From NCBI GenBank assembly GCA_030614785.1, contig JAUWTJ010000034.1, positions 1 through 38,841 on the forward strand: a stretch of DNA of 38,841 nt. Reading direction: 5' to 3'. The translations under genes and the position numbers were made by a program. Numbering within the stretch: position 1 is the stretch's first letter; every line of letters begins with the position of its first letter. This DNA comes from Alphaproteobacteria bacterium (GTDB lineage: Bacteria > Pseudomonadota > Alphaproteobacteria > M2410). Of the stretch, positions 1 through 8,877 are shown in pieces. The notes below the pieces were generated by a model. It ran no database searches and had not been told where the DNA came from. It saw only the letters and a list, made by a program, of their open reading frames with translations.

Positions 1-181
1 CAAGAGCGTCGAGTTCCTTGTCGCGCTCCCTGACCTGGTCAGCCAGATCGTTGTCCCGGTTGACGAGACACTCTACGGCCCGGGCCAACTGGCTTTCGGC
101 AAGGCCGCCCATTTGCGCGATGAGCAGATCGAGGGACTTCAGATCGTCGTCGAAGGAGGTGACAATATGCTGCGTTTCCAT
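1..181 (-). CDS. phoU: Phosphate transport system regulator PhoU (N-terminal fragment)
   Basis: Reading the minus strand from an ATG whose complement lies at 179-181 gives about 60 residues beginning METQHIVTSFDDDLK, with later blocks IAQMGGLAESQLARAV and NRDNDLADQV. This matches the first helical hairpin of PhoU, including the 'H-x-x-x-x-FD-x-x-L' opening and the 'MGGL-x-E-x-Q' segment. The rest of the gene lies beyond base 1. PhoU is a cytoplasmic helical bundle that links the Pst phosphate transporter to the PhoR kinase and represses the Pho regulon when phosphate is plentiful. The start follows the stop of the PhoR-like gene by only 12 bases, with an AGGA-rich ribosome site, so the two are co-transcribed. 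The identification rests on the N-terminal third only. Confidence 0.85.
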   Translation of the reverse strand, partial: METQHIVTSFDDDLKSLDLLIAQMGGLAESQLARAVECLVNRDNDLADQVRERDKELDAL

Positions 182-193
182 CAGGTCGGTTTC

Positions 194-1255
194 CTATCCT
201 GTGCGGCCTGGTTTCTCGTTTCCGGCGCGGAGAAAGACAGAGAAAAGTGTGCCGTTTTCCGGGCTGCTTTCGATGACCAGCCGCCCGCGGTGATGATTTA
301 CCATGTGTTTGACAATTGCGAGGCCCAGGCCCGTGCCGCCAACGGAACGCGAGCGGCCTTTGTCGATGCGGTAGAACCGCTCGGTCAGTCTTGGCAGGTG
401 TTCAGGCGCAATGGTCTCACCAAAATTCCGGACTGTGACACGCACACCCTTGACCCCGAGGTCGGGGATGCGATCGATCCTCTCAAGGGTAGCCGTTACG
501 GCGCTGTTGTCGTTGCCATATTTTACCGCGTTGTCGATCAAGTTTGTAAAAACCTGGATAAGTTCTTGCAGGTCGCCCGGAATGTCTGAAACAGGGTCCT
601 TACAGACAACGTCAATCGTCATTGCCTTGCGTTCGGCTTTTTGGCCGAGCGTTTCGCAGACGGTGCGCAGCACATGCTCCAGATTGACCTGTCCCTGAGG
701 GCGATTGTGTTCGTTGGCTTCGATTTTCGAAAGGGAAAGCAGGTCGTCAATCAGCGCTCTCATCCGGCTTGCTTCATCCGCCATGATGGCAAGGAACCGC
801 TCTTGTGCGTGCGGATCATCTTTGGCCGAAGTCTGGAGGGTTTCAAGAAAGCCGATCAGCGACACGAGTGGGGAACGCAGTTCGTGACTGACATTGGCAA
901 TAAATTCGGATCGGACGTTTTCAGCCGCTCTCGTCGCTGTGATATCGTGGAGAACCAGCAAGATCCGCGCGTCCTCGAGTGCTGCTCCCGAACCTGGAAT
1001 CGTGGATACAGATAGCTCGAAGGTCCGCGTGACCGGGTGGGAGAAACTGACTTCATCTTTTTGTGTCTCTGCGCCGTCCAGAACGGCATCGACGGCGCGC
1101 AGGATGTCAGGGTGACGAAGGGTCAGGGACAGGTCCTCGCCCTTGTAGATCGTGCCCAGCAGGCCCCCGGTGGCCGTGTTGGAACCAGCGATCCTGCGTT
1201 CGCCGTCGATCAGAATGACAGGATCAGGCAGGGCATTGATAATGTGATCGTCCAA
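194..1255 (-). CDS. phoR: PhoR-like sensor histidine kinase without membrane segments
   Basis: The 353-residue product has a PAS-like N-terminal domain (about 1-110), a HisKA domain with the H box around His124 (NVSHELRSPL), an N box at Asn242 (NLIDNAVKYG) and a G2 box (GGTGLGLAI, about 307-315). The block LPRLTERFYRIDKGRS is typical of PhoR kinases, and phoU follows at once. PhoR phosphorylates the response regulator PhoB during phosphate starvation. Two things are odd. No transmembrane helix is present, whereas most PhoR proteins have one or two. The G1 box reads VRNFGETI instead of the usual D-x-G-x-G-I, so the aspartate that contacts adenine is Asn277. The start is TTG, because an in-frame TGA lies just upstream; a GGAG motif sits 6 bases before it. 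A PhoR-like role is well supported, kinase competence less so. Confidence 0.85.
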   Translation of the reverse strand: MDDHIINALPDPVILIDGERRIAGSNTATGGLLGTIYKGEDLSLTLRHPDILRAVDAVLDGAETQKDEVSFSHPVTRTFELSVSTIPGSGAALEDARILLVLHDITATRAAENVRSEFIANVSHELRSPLVSLIGFLETLQTSAKDDPHAQERFLAIMADEASRMRALIDDLLSLSKIEANEHNRPQGQVNLEHVLRTVCETLGQKAERKAMTIDVVCKDPVSDIPGDLQELIQVFTNLIDNAVKYGNDNSAVTATLERIDRIPDLGVKGVRVTVRNFGETIAPEHLPRLTERFYRIDKGRSRSVGGTGLGLAIVKHMVNHHRGRLVIESSPENGTLFSVFLRAGNEKPGRTG

Positions 1256-1294
1256 CGGGCGCTCCGGGTTTGGTCCTCATGGCCTTTGAAGGTT

Positions 1295-1771
1295 TTACTT
1301 CGCGGCTTGCCATGTGTCGAGGATTTCACGGGCATGGTTCTTTGCCGGGTCGAGGGCTCCGTCCTGTCCTGCTACCTTTGCGGTCAATTCGATGACGTAG
1401 CCATTGGGATCGCGGAAATAGATCGAATGAATGAATTTGTGATCCGAGATACCCCGGACCTCACGGCCTTCGGCCTTGCCCTTGTCAAACATCATATGGA
1501 GGGTCGCCATATCGACCTCGACGGCGATGTGAAGGTCGAAATCGTGCTGATCCTTGAACTCAAACGGCTGGTCCGGTGCTTCAAAGAAGGCAAGGCACGA
1601 GCCATCCTCCATCTGGAAAAAAGTGTGCAGGACCCTGGCCTCGCGACCCGTGATCGTAGTGGAGATATCGAGCGCGCCGACCAGCGGCAGCTGCAGAAAG
1701 TCCTCGTAGAACTTGCGGGTTTCTTCGGAATCGCGGCAGCGGTACGCGTTGTGGTGCAGTCCCTTGATCAT
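1295..1771 (-). CDS. VOC-superfamily protein (glyoxalase/dioxygenase fold)
   Basis: The product has 158 residues in two beta-alpha-beta-beta-beta modules typical of the vicinal oxygen chelate fold. Likely metal ligands can be placed at His6 (GLHHNAYRCRD), Glu64 (AFFEAP), His81 (FDLHIAVEVD) and Glu128 (DPNGYVIELT). The C-terminal 'F-R-D-P-N-G-Y-x-I-E-L' signature is characteristic. The family includes glyoxalase I, ring-cleaving dioxygenases, epimerases and resistance proteins, and this sequence does not choose among them. The start has a GAGGGG ribosome site about 6 bases upstream. It lies 39 bases upstream of the PhoR-like gene in the same direction and may share its transcript, but no phosphate-related role is implied by the sequence. 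Confidence 0.85.
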   Translation of the reverse strand: MIKGLHHNAYRCRDSEETRKFYEDFLQLPLVGALDISTTITGREARVLHTFFQMEDGSCLAFFEAPDQPFEFKDQHDFDLHIAVEVDMATLHMMFDKGKAEGREVRGISDHKFIHSIYFRDPNGYVIELTAKVAGQDGALDPAKNHAREILDTWQAAK

Positions 1772-1863
1772 GTCAGGCCCCTCTATTTGCGAATGAGAGG
1801 CAGTCTACCCCTGGACCGTTAATTTGGCCAGGTGAGATCTGGATACTGAAATCGGGCTCCGAA

Positions 1864-3684
1864 TTACCAGCCGATGGAGAAACCCGCGACCAGGTTGTGG
1901 CGGACGAAGTCCGAATTGGATTCGCCTTGATAGGAAAACTGTGCCCGCATACGCTGGCTCAGGGCCCATGAGAGTGAAGCGCCATAAATGGCAAAAGTCC
2001 GATGATCGTCGTCGCTGGTTGAAAGGCTGACCGGGTCTGCGAAGCCGGTAATAAAGGCATTGGTCGTCAGGTCATCAAGCAGGACCTCGTGAGCGGCACC
2101 GCCGAAAAACCGGCCGCTCCAACCTTCATCGTCTATATTCATTGAACCAAAGAGGACGTCGAACTGACCCTCGGCACGGAAAATCTCGGTCGTGTGCTCA
2201 TCGATCATCAGTCCAGGAACAATCCCGGCGCCATCATCAACATAGTCATCCTGGTAGGCGGAGATATATTCGATCGCTACATTCGGGCGAAAGAAATTGT
2301 TGTTGGACAGGCCGAAGGTGCGGCCCAGCTCAAGACGAGCGTCCCACATGTAGCTGCCGAATTCGTCGGTTGCTTTGCCACTGGTCACACCGTCGGTTAC
2401 GGCGCGTGTCGCATCGAACTGGCCTACGGCTGCGGTCACGAAAAGATTGGCATAGTGTGTACGTGAGATATTTGCCATATACGCGCCGACATAAACCGTT
2501 TCTCCGTCCGCGTCGCCAGCGTTGTGATCAAGGTCTACATTGCTGATGCCGTAGCCAACCATGCCGCCAAAGGTCCAGTCATTTGAAGCCCTGGAATCAA
2601 GCCCGATCGAGGCGCCGCTGGCGGTGGCCCTATATCCGGTCACAGCGTCCTGAGGATCTTGCGTCGACTTCATGCCGAACCCTTCAAGCCACATGCCGCC
2701 ATAGTTGGATGAGACCTGCAAGCGAGGCAGAGCGCTTAAAGTACGGTGCATCCGGTCAGAGCCGGTTTGTTCAGACGCAATCATGTCCGCGATAAACCCG
2801 GGTGTATATTGATCGTTCTGGACCGCAAGACTCAAATCGCTCCGCCACAGATCAGATTGCTGCAGGTTCATCTGGCTGGCCATCAGCGCCCCGGAGGAAG
2901 GCATTTGGTTCCCTGCAAATGTGTTACGCCTGGTGCGTTGGTAAGCGCTGTCGCGGTAGCGATGGTCAATCCGGGCATGGATGGTGTTGAGGATCCCGCG
3001 ATGGGCGTCGAGCGCGACGCCGGTAGCCGCCTGATGAATAACTTCACTGACGCCGATCAAAACCAGCGAATTGCCGAATTGAATGTCATTGGCGTTGGCG
3101 ATCGTTGCGTATTGAAGGAGATTGCCCTGGGCGTCTGTGACGCCGCCGAAATCACCGGTAACACCGCCGGTGGCCGTCAGAACAGTCACGACCGCGTCTT
3201 GCGCAAGGTCCCCCATCAGCATGATATTGGCGCCGCTGTCTATGGTGGCGCTTCCGGTTACATCGACTTTGGTTGACGTCCCGCCGCCAAGGGTCACCAC
3301 AAGCGACGATCCGTTTGCAAGAGACAGATTTCCATTGATCGAGAGATCTCCTGACGAAGCGATAAGTTTTCCATCAACGAAGACATCACCATTGATTGTC
3401 CCCATGCCACCGAACGAGGCGTTGGCAGAAACATTGGTGAAATCGTTGGTGAGGGTTCCATCAATAAACAGACTGCCGCCCAGAACTGAAGTGATCCCTG
3501 CCGGTCCCAGATCATCTACGCCAACGCAGGTCATTGTGTCGTCCGGGGCAATATTGACGGTCGTGGGATCACACGGTACCGAGGCGGCCTCCGACCCAGT
3601 CAATCCGGCCAGACAAAACAGTGCCGCCGAGCAGGCTGACATCACACTCGACTTCCGAAACACGACCGCTCGTATTCGTTGCAT
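1864..3684 (-). CDS. Autotransporter-like outer membrane protein
   Basis: The 606-residue product begins with a signal peptide ending around SEAAS. A Gly/Asn/Thr/Ser-rich region of about 200 residues follows, with repeated short strands (SLFIDGTLTN, DVFVDGKLIAS, DLSINGNLSLAN) that look like a small beta-helical passenger. The last 270 or so residues alternate polar and hydrophobic residues and end in Phe-Ser-Ile-Gly-Trp, as a type V autotransporter beta-barrel does for recognition by the Bam machinery. The passenger is short for the family. A longer frame starting at a TTG (3705) exists, but the ATG at 3684 has a GGGG ribosome site 5 bases upstream and directly precedes the signal peptide. 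The gene lies downstream of another secreted protein, separated by 218 bases, so it may have its own promoter. Adhesion or surface display is inferred, not shown. Confidence 0.85.
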   Translation of the reverse strand: MQRIRAVVFRKSSVMSACSAALFCLAGLTGSEAASVPCDPTTVNIAPDDTMTCVGVDDLGPAGITSVLGGSLFIDGTLTNDFTNVSANASFGGMGTINGDVFVDGKLIASSGDLSINGNLSLANGSSLVVTLGGGTSTKVDVTGSATIDSGANIMLMGDLAQDAVVTVLTATGGVTGDFGGVTDAQGNLLQYATIANANDIQFGNSLVLIGVSEVIHQAATGVALDAHRGILNTIHARIDHRYRDSAYQRTRRNTFAGNQMPSSGALMASQMNLQQSDLWRSDLSLAVQNDQYTPGFIADMIASEQTGSDRMHRTLSALPRLQVSSNYGGMWLEGFGMKSTQDPQDAVTGYRATASGASIGLDSRASNDWTFGGMVGYGISNVDLDHNAGDADGETVYVGAYMANISRTHYANLFVTAAVGQFDATRAVTDGVTSGKATDEFGSYMWDARLELGRTFGLSNNNFFRPNVAIEYISAYQDDYVDDGAGIVPGLMIDEHTTEIFRAEGQFDVLFGSMNIDDEGWSGRFFGGAAHEVLLDDLTTNAFITGFADPVSLSTSDDDHRTFAIYGASLSWALSQRMRAQFSYQGESNSDFVRHNLVAGFSIGW

Positions 3685-3902
3685 TAAAACCCCCGTACTA
3701 CCCAAATATACATCTACCCAATGTATCCGTGCCGGAGAGTGCCATCGTTAACCACCGGGTTCAAGCGGAAGGTGGCTGGCAGTGGGCGCTGCCTGCGGCC
3801 TTGATACGGCCTAGTGACCTCAAGGACACAGGTAAAGAGTGCTATCAGCCTGATCTTGTTCGGTTTTTGGAAAGTCGTGTGAAATCGCGATCAGACCAGG
3901 AG
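3685..3902. other. Intergenic region upstream of the autotransporter gene
   Basis: These 218 bases separate two minus-strand genes. I see short inverted repeats (GGCC with GGCC near 3810, GGCAG with CTGCC near 3780) but no convincing terminator with a T-run, and no strong -35/-10 pair. The region probably carries the autotransporter promoter. Open frames crossing it on the plus strand are antisense to the flanking genes and have no coding features. Confidence 0.4.
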
Positions 3903-5933
3903 CTAATTGCTGCGGCTTGCGAGGCCATAGGGGCGGCCTGGATTTGGCTCCGAAATTGTTGGCTCGCCCGGGCCTGCTACCGGCGATGTCGGCGCGGCAC
4001 GGCATGGTCGCTCGCCAATTCTGTGAAGCATAAAACCAAAGGGGATTGGTCCGTCTGGAGTTTGTTTGAAAAGACCGGCGGACAGGTGCTCGGAGAAGGT
4101 TCGTTTGCGCGGATTACTGATCAACCAATCGACAGAATTTACTGGCTTGCCGTTTGTCCTTGCGGTTGGCTGGAATGGCGTTGTCCATATGCGTGTTTGC
4201 GCCTGAGCAGTGTTGCCCGCTTCCTCCCAGGTGACGGAGTAGTTCCAGACCTGACGTTCTTCACTCTCACATTTCATGTCTGAATGGACGTGTAGCTCGT
4301 CGCGGTTGAAGGTGCCCCACGCCAGAATGTCCCGAGACTGTCCCGCCGTACTGCCGAAATGAAAATGTCCTTTCATGGCATCCTGCCGGGCCTCATGACC
4401 GCGTACTCCTTTGAAAACACCATCGGTGTTTGCCCAAAGGTCTGACTCAATTTCGCCCGGGCATGCGCCTGTGACACCGTTGCGCACTTTGGCGATGATA
4501 TAGCTGTCCGCTTCTACATAGACCACCAAACCGTCTTCCCCCATGGTCACAGCGATTTTCTGAATGCCTGGCAGACTCAATTTTCCGGGAAGGGCCGGCG
4601 CGATGATAAGGTCTCTCGACCCTTGCCAATTGAAATAGGCAAAATGGTTGTTAGCCTGACTCTTGTCAGGAACAAGAACATCCCATTGCTTTTTGATCAT
4701 AGCCATCTCTGCCACACCGGGTTTTACTCTTTGCCAATCGGTGGCACGGTGAAACGCGTAACGACCCAGAAGCAGCCTACAGTCAAATTCGTATTCCTCC
4801 GCCTGGACCTCTATCCTGGCGCGAATGATTTTTTCCCATCTGCGGCCAAGTGAAAATCTTTCGGCGATGTTTCTTGCCTCAAGGCGCGGCATGGCAGGGG
4901 AAACCGGGAACGGGATGCCCAAAATGTCAAAGCTTACAGGCGCGGCGTGGCCCTCGGCCAGTTTCAAGGTGTTGGTGATTTTCCTGACCGATCCCGCCGT
5001 TGGCTGGGCATAGCTTGCGTTGGCTTTTTGTGTGCCGCCTGAGGCAAGCAGCATGAAGAGGGCATCGGAAGGGGTCACGGCGCCGTCGCCATCAACATCG
5101 CTGCTGCGTCCCAATTGCTGCGTTGACTGGGCCCTTCTCTCGTCGGCCGTAGCGTGGGGCGAAAAGTGACTCAATGTAATGGCTGCACGGTGTCCTCTAA
5201 TCTCCACGGTTCCGAGCGGATCGCGAACATAGCGATCCTGGTCTTCGTCATAGTAAAAACTGACGGGGTCTGTAATCTCGCCCATATCTTCACGGGCGAT
5301 GGTCATTGTCAGGGTGACCGGCTTTGCGAACGTGAGCCCGTGCGGTTTGAGGTCGACTGAGGTCAACCGGACAGGTTCCGGCGAGCCGTCGTGATTATAG
5401 GAAAAATCGAGCGGTAATTGTGTGGCAAGGATAGTAACAGGCTCAGTGATCGCACCTTCAGGAACCTCAAGCACCAGTTGACCGCTTTGATAGGTGCCAC
5501 CTTGTGGCGTAATGTCAAAGCGCTCTGTATAGAGAAAGATCTCTATTTGGACGGGTTCGCCTGCGCCCCTATAGAGTGCGCCGGCTTCGATGTATCGTGG
5601 CGCGAACATTTTGTGCCGAATGATGAGCCGTGTTGATGGTGACAGGCTCTCGGTGATTTCAAAGGCGCCGCCTCTGCCCGATTTAGTCAACTCGGTCTCG
5701 CCGCTTTCGTCTCTGGCGAATATTGCTACGCCGCGGATGGGATTATCCTCATCGTCAATGATCTGCCCGGTGAGATGAAATTCTTCCGGAACATCAGTCC
5801 ATCTATCGAATTGAACTTGCGTCAACGGGGCGATCCGAGGTGTTTCATTTGCGGACGCAGGCGGCACAGGGACTGTTATGCTCGCAGCAATTGTTGCGGC
5901 CATAAAACACCCGGAAAACCGGCCTGAAACCAT
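3903..5933 (-). CDS. Large secreted protein with ZU5-like domain and one EF-hand/dockerin-type loop
   Basis: This is a 676-residue protein with a signal peptide (about 1-29, ending PASANE). Residues 55-135 resemble a carboxypeptidase regulatory-like beta-sandwich (LTGQIIDDEDNPIRGVAIF). Residues 140-260 resemble a ZU5 domain (ITPQGGTYQSGQL, then VPEGAITEPVTI, ending LSHFSPHA). Residues 279-290 form a complete 12-residue calcium loop, with Asp279, Asp281, Asp283, Gly284 and Asp290 at positions 1, 3, 5, 6 and 12, followed by ALFMLLASGG as in half of a type I dockerin. The C-terminal 370 residues are unrecognised. I chose the ATG at 5933 because GGTGG lies 6 bases upstream; a GTG at 5945 is the alternative. 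Domain calls are by eye. The location is periplasmic or extracellular, and the function is unknown. Confidence 0.75.
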   Translation of the reverse strand: MVSGRFSGCFMAATIAASITVPVPPASANETPRIAPLTQVQFDRWTDVPEEFHLTGQIIDDEDNPIRGVAIFARDESGETELTKSGRGGAFEITESLSPSTRLIIRHKMFAPRYIEAGALYRGAGEPVQIEIFLYTERFDITPQGGTYQSGQLVLEVPEGAITEPVTILATQLPLDFSYNHDGSPEPVRLTSVDLKPHGLTFAKPVTLTMTIAREDMGEITDPVSFYYDEDQDRYVRDPLGTVEIRGHRAAITLSHFSPHATADERRAQSTQQLGRSSDVDGDGAVTPSDALFMLLASGGTQKANASYAQPTAGSVRKITNTLKLAEGHAAPVSFDILGIPFPVSPAMPRLEARNIAERFSLGRRWEKIIRARIEVQAEEYEFDCRLLLGRYAFHRATDWQRVKPGVAEMAMIKKQWDVLVPDKSQANNHFAYFNWQGSRDLIIAPALPGKLSLPGIQKIAVTMGEDGLVVYVEADSYIIAKVRNGVTGACPGEIESDLWANTDGVFKGVRGHEARQDAMKGHFHFGSTAGQSRDILAWGTFNRDELHVHSDMKCESEERQVWNYSVTWEEAGNTAQAQTRIWTTPFQPTARTNGKPVNSVDWLISNPRKRTFSEHLSAGLFKQTPDGPIPFGFMLHRIGERPCRAAPTSPVAGPGEPTISEPNPGRPYGLASRSN

Positions 5934-6043
5934 GATATCCACCACCCGTTACTTCTTGCCGGATCGATGAAAAATCTGTCATCGGCCTGACACCCACAGG
6001 TGACAGAGCAAAAGACGTGCCGGATGACAGTGGCGTGTTAACC

Positions 6044-8626
6044 CTAATCCTTCGCGCCGAGTCGTATCAGACCTGGTAGGATGAGCAGGGTACAGATTAA
6101 TAGCCAGATAATACCGATCGTTAGCGAGATGCCGATGCTGGCGATCCCCCGGTGCGGTGAGAATGACAGGCTGGCGAAGGCAGCAACCGTTGTCAGGGAC
6201 GACAGGAGAACCGCTTGCGGTGTGCTGGATGAGGCGACCTTCACGGCGGAATGCGTTTCTCGCGCCCGCAAGACCAGATGGATCGAGCTGTCCACACCCA
6301 GACCAAAAATCAGCGGCAGGGCGATGACGTTACCGTAGTTGAATGTCAGCCCCAGCACATTCATCGTTGCGACGAGAAGGACCCCTGCGAGAAGGATCGG
6401 GATCAGGACCAGCACAGTTTCGCGAATGTTGCGGAAAAAGTAGAGCAACAATGCGGTGATGAAGATAAGCGCGGCCGACCCTGCCTGAATAAACGATCTG
6501 ACAACAATGGCCCCGACGCCAGATTCCACAATGGGGCGTCCCGTCACGCGCGGCGAAACCGATTGAACCGCGGCGACGAATTCCCCCAGCGGGCCGACCT
6601 CCGTGATGTTCATGGCAGGGAGGGCTGTGACCTTGTGGGTGCCATCGGTAGCAATCAGACGGTGGCGCAGATCAAGGGGAAGATCTTCGAACTCGATATA
6701 ATCTGCTTCCAGCGCGTCGCGGAGCCGGGCCAGCTGGCGCAGAACTCCGCCAAGAAGTTCGCTCTCCAGGGCGGCAAGGTCTACCGATCCGGCCGGGTCA
6801 TGGCAAATGTCGCTGAAGGCCCTGGCGAGCCGTCGCAGGGCAGCAAGCGTCTCGATGTCGTGCGTTTCCAGACTTGCGACTTTACCGAGGAAATCATCAA
6901 CAACAGCCAGTCGCTCGGCTTCATCAAGGCCTTCGGGGCTCTCGTTGACTTGTAGTGCGGGCCACAGAAACGTCGTCGCATCTTCGATCATCAGAAGTTT
7001 TTCGTCTTGATCCCCGGGGACGAAGTCATAGGGGCTTTTGGCTTCCTTGACCTGCGGCAGCACCTCAAGACGGCCAGCAAAGTCAATGGCCTCTTGTTTG
7101 TCGGCGGCAAGGACAGTTGCGACAAAGTCAGTCTCAATGCCGTCGTTCTGCAGATCAAATAATGTGTTGACCGATTCCGCTTTCGGGTCACGGATTGACA
7201 TGCTTGAGAAATTGAATTGAAGGCCCGTGTCTTTGACATAGGAAATGGCTGATACGCCAAGCACGATGCCCAGAAGAGCAAACCGCCGACGGGGTGCCAG
7301 GAGGCGATCGCCCGGTTTCAATTTGGGTGCGCCCATTTTGTGACTGCCGGTTCGAAGTAATGTGAACATGGCAGGCATGAGTGTCATGCTGGCGATAACA
7401 GCAAAGCCCATGCCCGCCGCGGCGATGAGACCCAGTTGTGCGATGCCTTTGTAATCCGTTGGGATAAAAGCGGCAAAGCCGATGGCAGATGTCAGGGCGC
7501 ACAGAGCAACCGCGCCGCCCGTCGTGCTGGCGGCGGAGCGCATGGCATCGAAATGCTTTTGTCCACCCTGGAGGTTTTCGTTGTACCGCAAGGCGATGTG
7601 AAGGGCGTGATCGACACCAAGACCAACAAAGAGAACCGCAAAGGCTGCGGACATCATATTCAGCGAGCCGACAGCCAGGGTGGCAAAACCCATCGTCCAC
7701 TGCAGTCCGGCCAGTAGCGTGACGTAGATGGCGACAATGTAACGCCACGACGGCAGTCCGGCACTGAGGATGATTGCGAGAAAGACCAGTGAGAGGATGC
7801 CTGCCAGGCCTACACCCTGTTTGATGGCCTCGAGCTCGTCATATTCCATGCCGAGGCGACCGGTGACACGGACGGTCACTCCGTTTTGCAGACTGAATTG
7901 CGGTTCTTGTGCTATCTGCCGGATGCGGGCAACGAGGGCGCGCTCCTCGACCTGGGGTTTGACGCGCGTGACGACCGGTTTGGTCGTAATGATCCGGCGG
8001 AGCGCCATATCATTGGCACCCATCATCTCATCAGCCCAGGACAGTCTGATGTTTTGGCCTTGAGAGAAATCCTCGACGCCTTCGGCGGTTTCATTCATCA
8101 GTTTGGCAAAGGCGGGAGGCAGGTCTGTACCCTCTTTGAGAGCTGTCATTCCGGTGTCAACAATACCAAAGAATCCGCGCAAGGTCGGATCTTGTGAAAC
8201 TGCCGCCAGGGCAGGCTGTGCATCGGCAAGCCTGTCGATGACGCGGCCCAGTTCATCAAGCTCGAGAAACATAAAGGCATTGCGTTTGAAGAAGGGATCC
8301 TCGGTAGGCAGAAAGACCGATCGGAACATTTCAGGTTCGGCGCGCAATCTTGCAGCGAAAGCTTCGGATGCATCGTCAGCGATATCTATGGTGGCAGCAT
8401 CGACCACCACGACGGCGGTTCGCGAGTATTGCGGAAATTTCTCGGCGGCTTCTTTTTGAGGCCCCCAAAAGGGCTCGGATTGTTTGACCATTTCGGCGTG
8501 GTCGGCCTCAAACGTCATGAAATTGATTGTGAGCCATGTCGACAGGGCGAAGAAGACAGCAGCGTAGAGGACCGTCCGAAATGCATGACGCGCCGAAACT
8601 TCAGCACATTTCCCGAAGAACTCCAT
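6044..8626 (-). CDS. hpnN: Hopanoid-associated RND transporter HpnN
   Basis: The 860-residue inner membrane protein has two repeats of one transmembrane helix, a large periplasmic domain and a group of five or so helices, as in the MMPL/HpnN branch of the RND superfamily. The second-repeat helix blocks FVGLGVDHALHIALRYNE and FGLGVDSSIHLVLRARE are the paired 'GLGVD' motifs of this branch. HpnN moves hopanoids from the inner membrane towards the outer membrane. The neighbouring divergent gene encodes HpnM, its usual partner, which strongly supports the call over a generic MMPL exporter. The frame extends upstream to a GTG at 8662, but the ATG at 8626 (MEFFGKCAEVSARHAF) has an AAGG motif 9 bases upstream and begins just before the first helix. 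No hopanoid synthesis gene is in the window. Confidence 0.88.
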   Translation of the reverse strand: MEFFGKCAEVSARHAFRTVLYAAVFFALSTWLTINFMTFEADHAEMVKQSEPFWGPQKEAAEKFPQYSRTAVVVVDAATIDIADDASEAFAARLRAEPEMFRSVFLPTEDPFFKRNAFMFLELDELGRVIDRLADAQPALAAVSQDPTLRGFFGIVDTGMTALKEGTDLPPAFAKLMNETAEGVEDFSQGQNIRLSWADEMMGANDMALRRIITTKPVVTRVKPQVEERALVARIRQIAQEPQFSLQNGVTVRVTGRLGMEYDELEAIKQGVGLAGILSLVFLAIILSAGLPSWRYIVAIYVTLLAGLQWTMGFATLAVGSLNMMSAAFAVLFVGLGVDHALHIALRYNENLQGGQKHFDAMRSAASTTGGAVALCALTSAIGFAAFIPTDYKGIAQLGLIAAAGMGFAVIASMTLMPAMFTLLRTGSHKMGAPKLKPGDRLLAPRRRFALLGIVLGVSAISYVKDTGLQFNFSSMSIRDPKAESVNTLFDLQNDGIETDFVATVLAADKQEAIDFAGRLEVLPQVKEAKSPYDFVPGDQDEKLLMIEDATTFLWPALQVNESPEGLDEAERLAVVDDFLGKVASLETHDIETLAALRRLARAFSDICHDPAGSVDLAALESELLGGVLRQLARLRDALEADYIEFEDLPLDLRHRLIATDGTHKVTALPAMNITEVGPLGEFVAAVQSVSPRVTGRPIVESGVGAIVVRSFIQAGSAALIFITALLLYFFRNIRETVLVLIPILLAGVLLVATMNVLGLTFNYGNVIALPLIFGLGVDSSIHLVLRARETHSAVKVASSSTPQAVLLSSLTTVAAFASLSFSPHRGIASIGISLTIGIIWLLICTLLILPGLIRLGAKD

Positions 8627-8877
8627 TTGTGGTGCCCTTACCCCCTGTATCCTGCCCGCCACAGTGTCACTTTAACTGTATATTCCACAGGAAATAGCGC
8701 CAATTTTCAAGTGATCTGACGCAATATGGTTAATCAATCGGGGGCGGCGGCTCGTTAATCTTGTTTTCTATTCATCAAAGCTGCATCATCGGTCGGGGCC
8801 TGACATTTGGGGTAAAATTGATGATCCCGGGATGAGCGTCAGGGTAAATATTGTTGGTGGTTGTGAAGGGGGTGAAC
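8627..8877. promoter_or_regulatory. Shared divergent control region of hpnN and hpnM
   Basis: This 251-base region separates the two start codons and must contain both promoters. On the minus strand, TTGGCG and TACAGT spaced by 17 bases (near 8695-8670) form a possible hpnN promoter. On the plus strand, TAAAAT near 8813 could be an hpnM -10 box, but it lacks a good -35. Short A/T stretches with TTAA occur at 8730 and 8755. No operator palindrome stands out. Confidence 0.4.
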
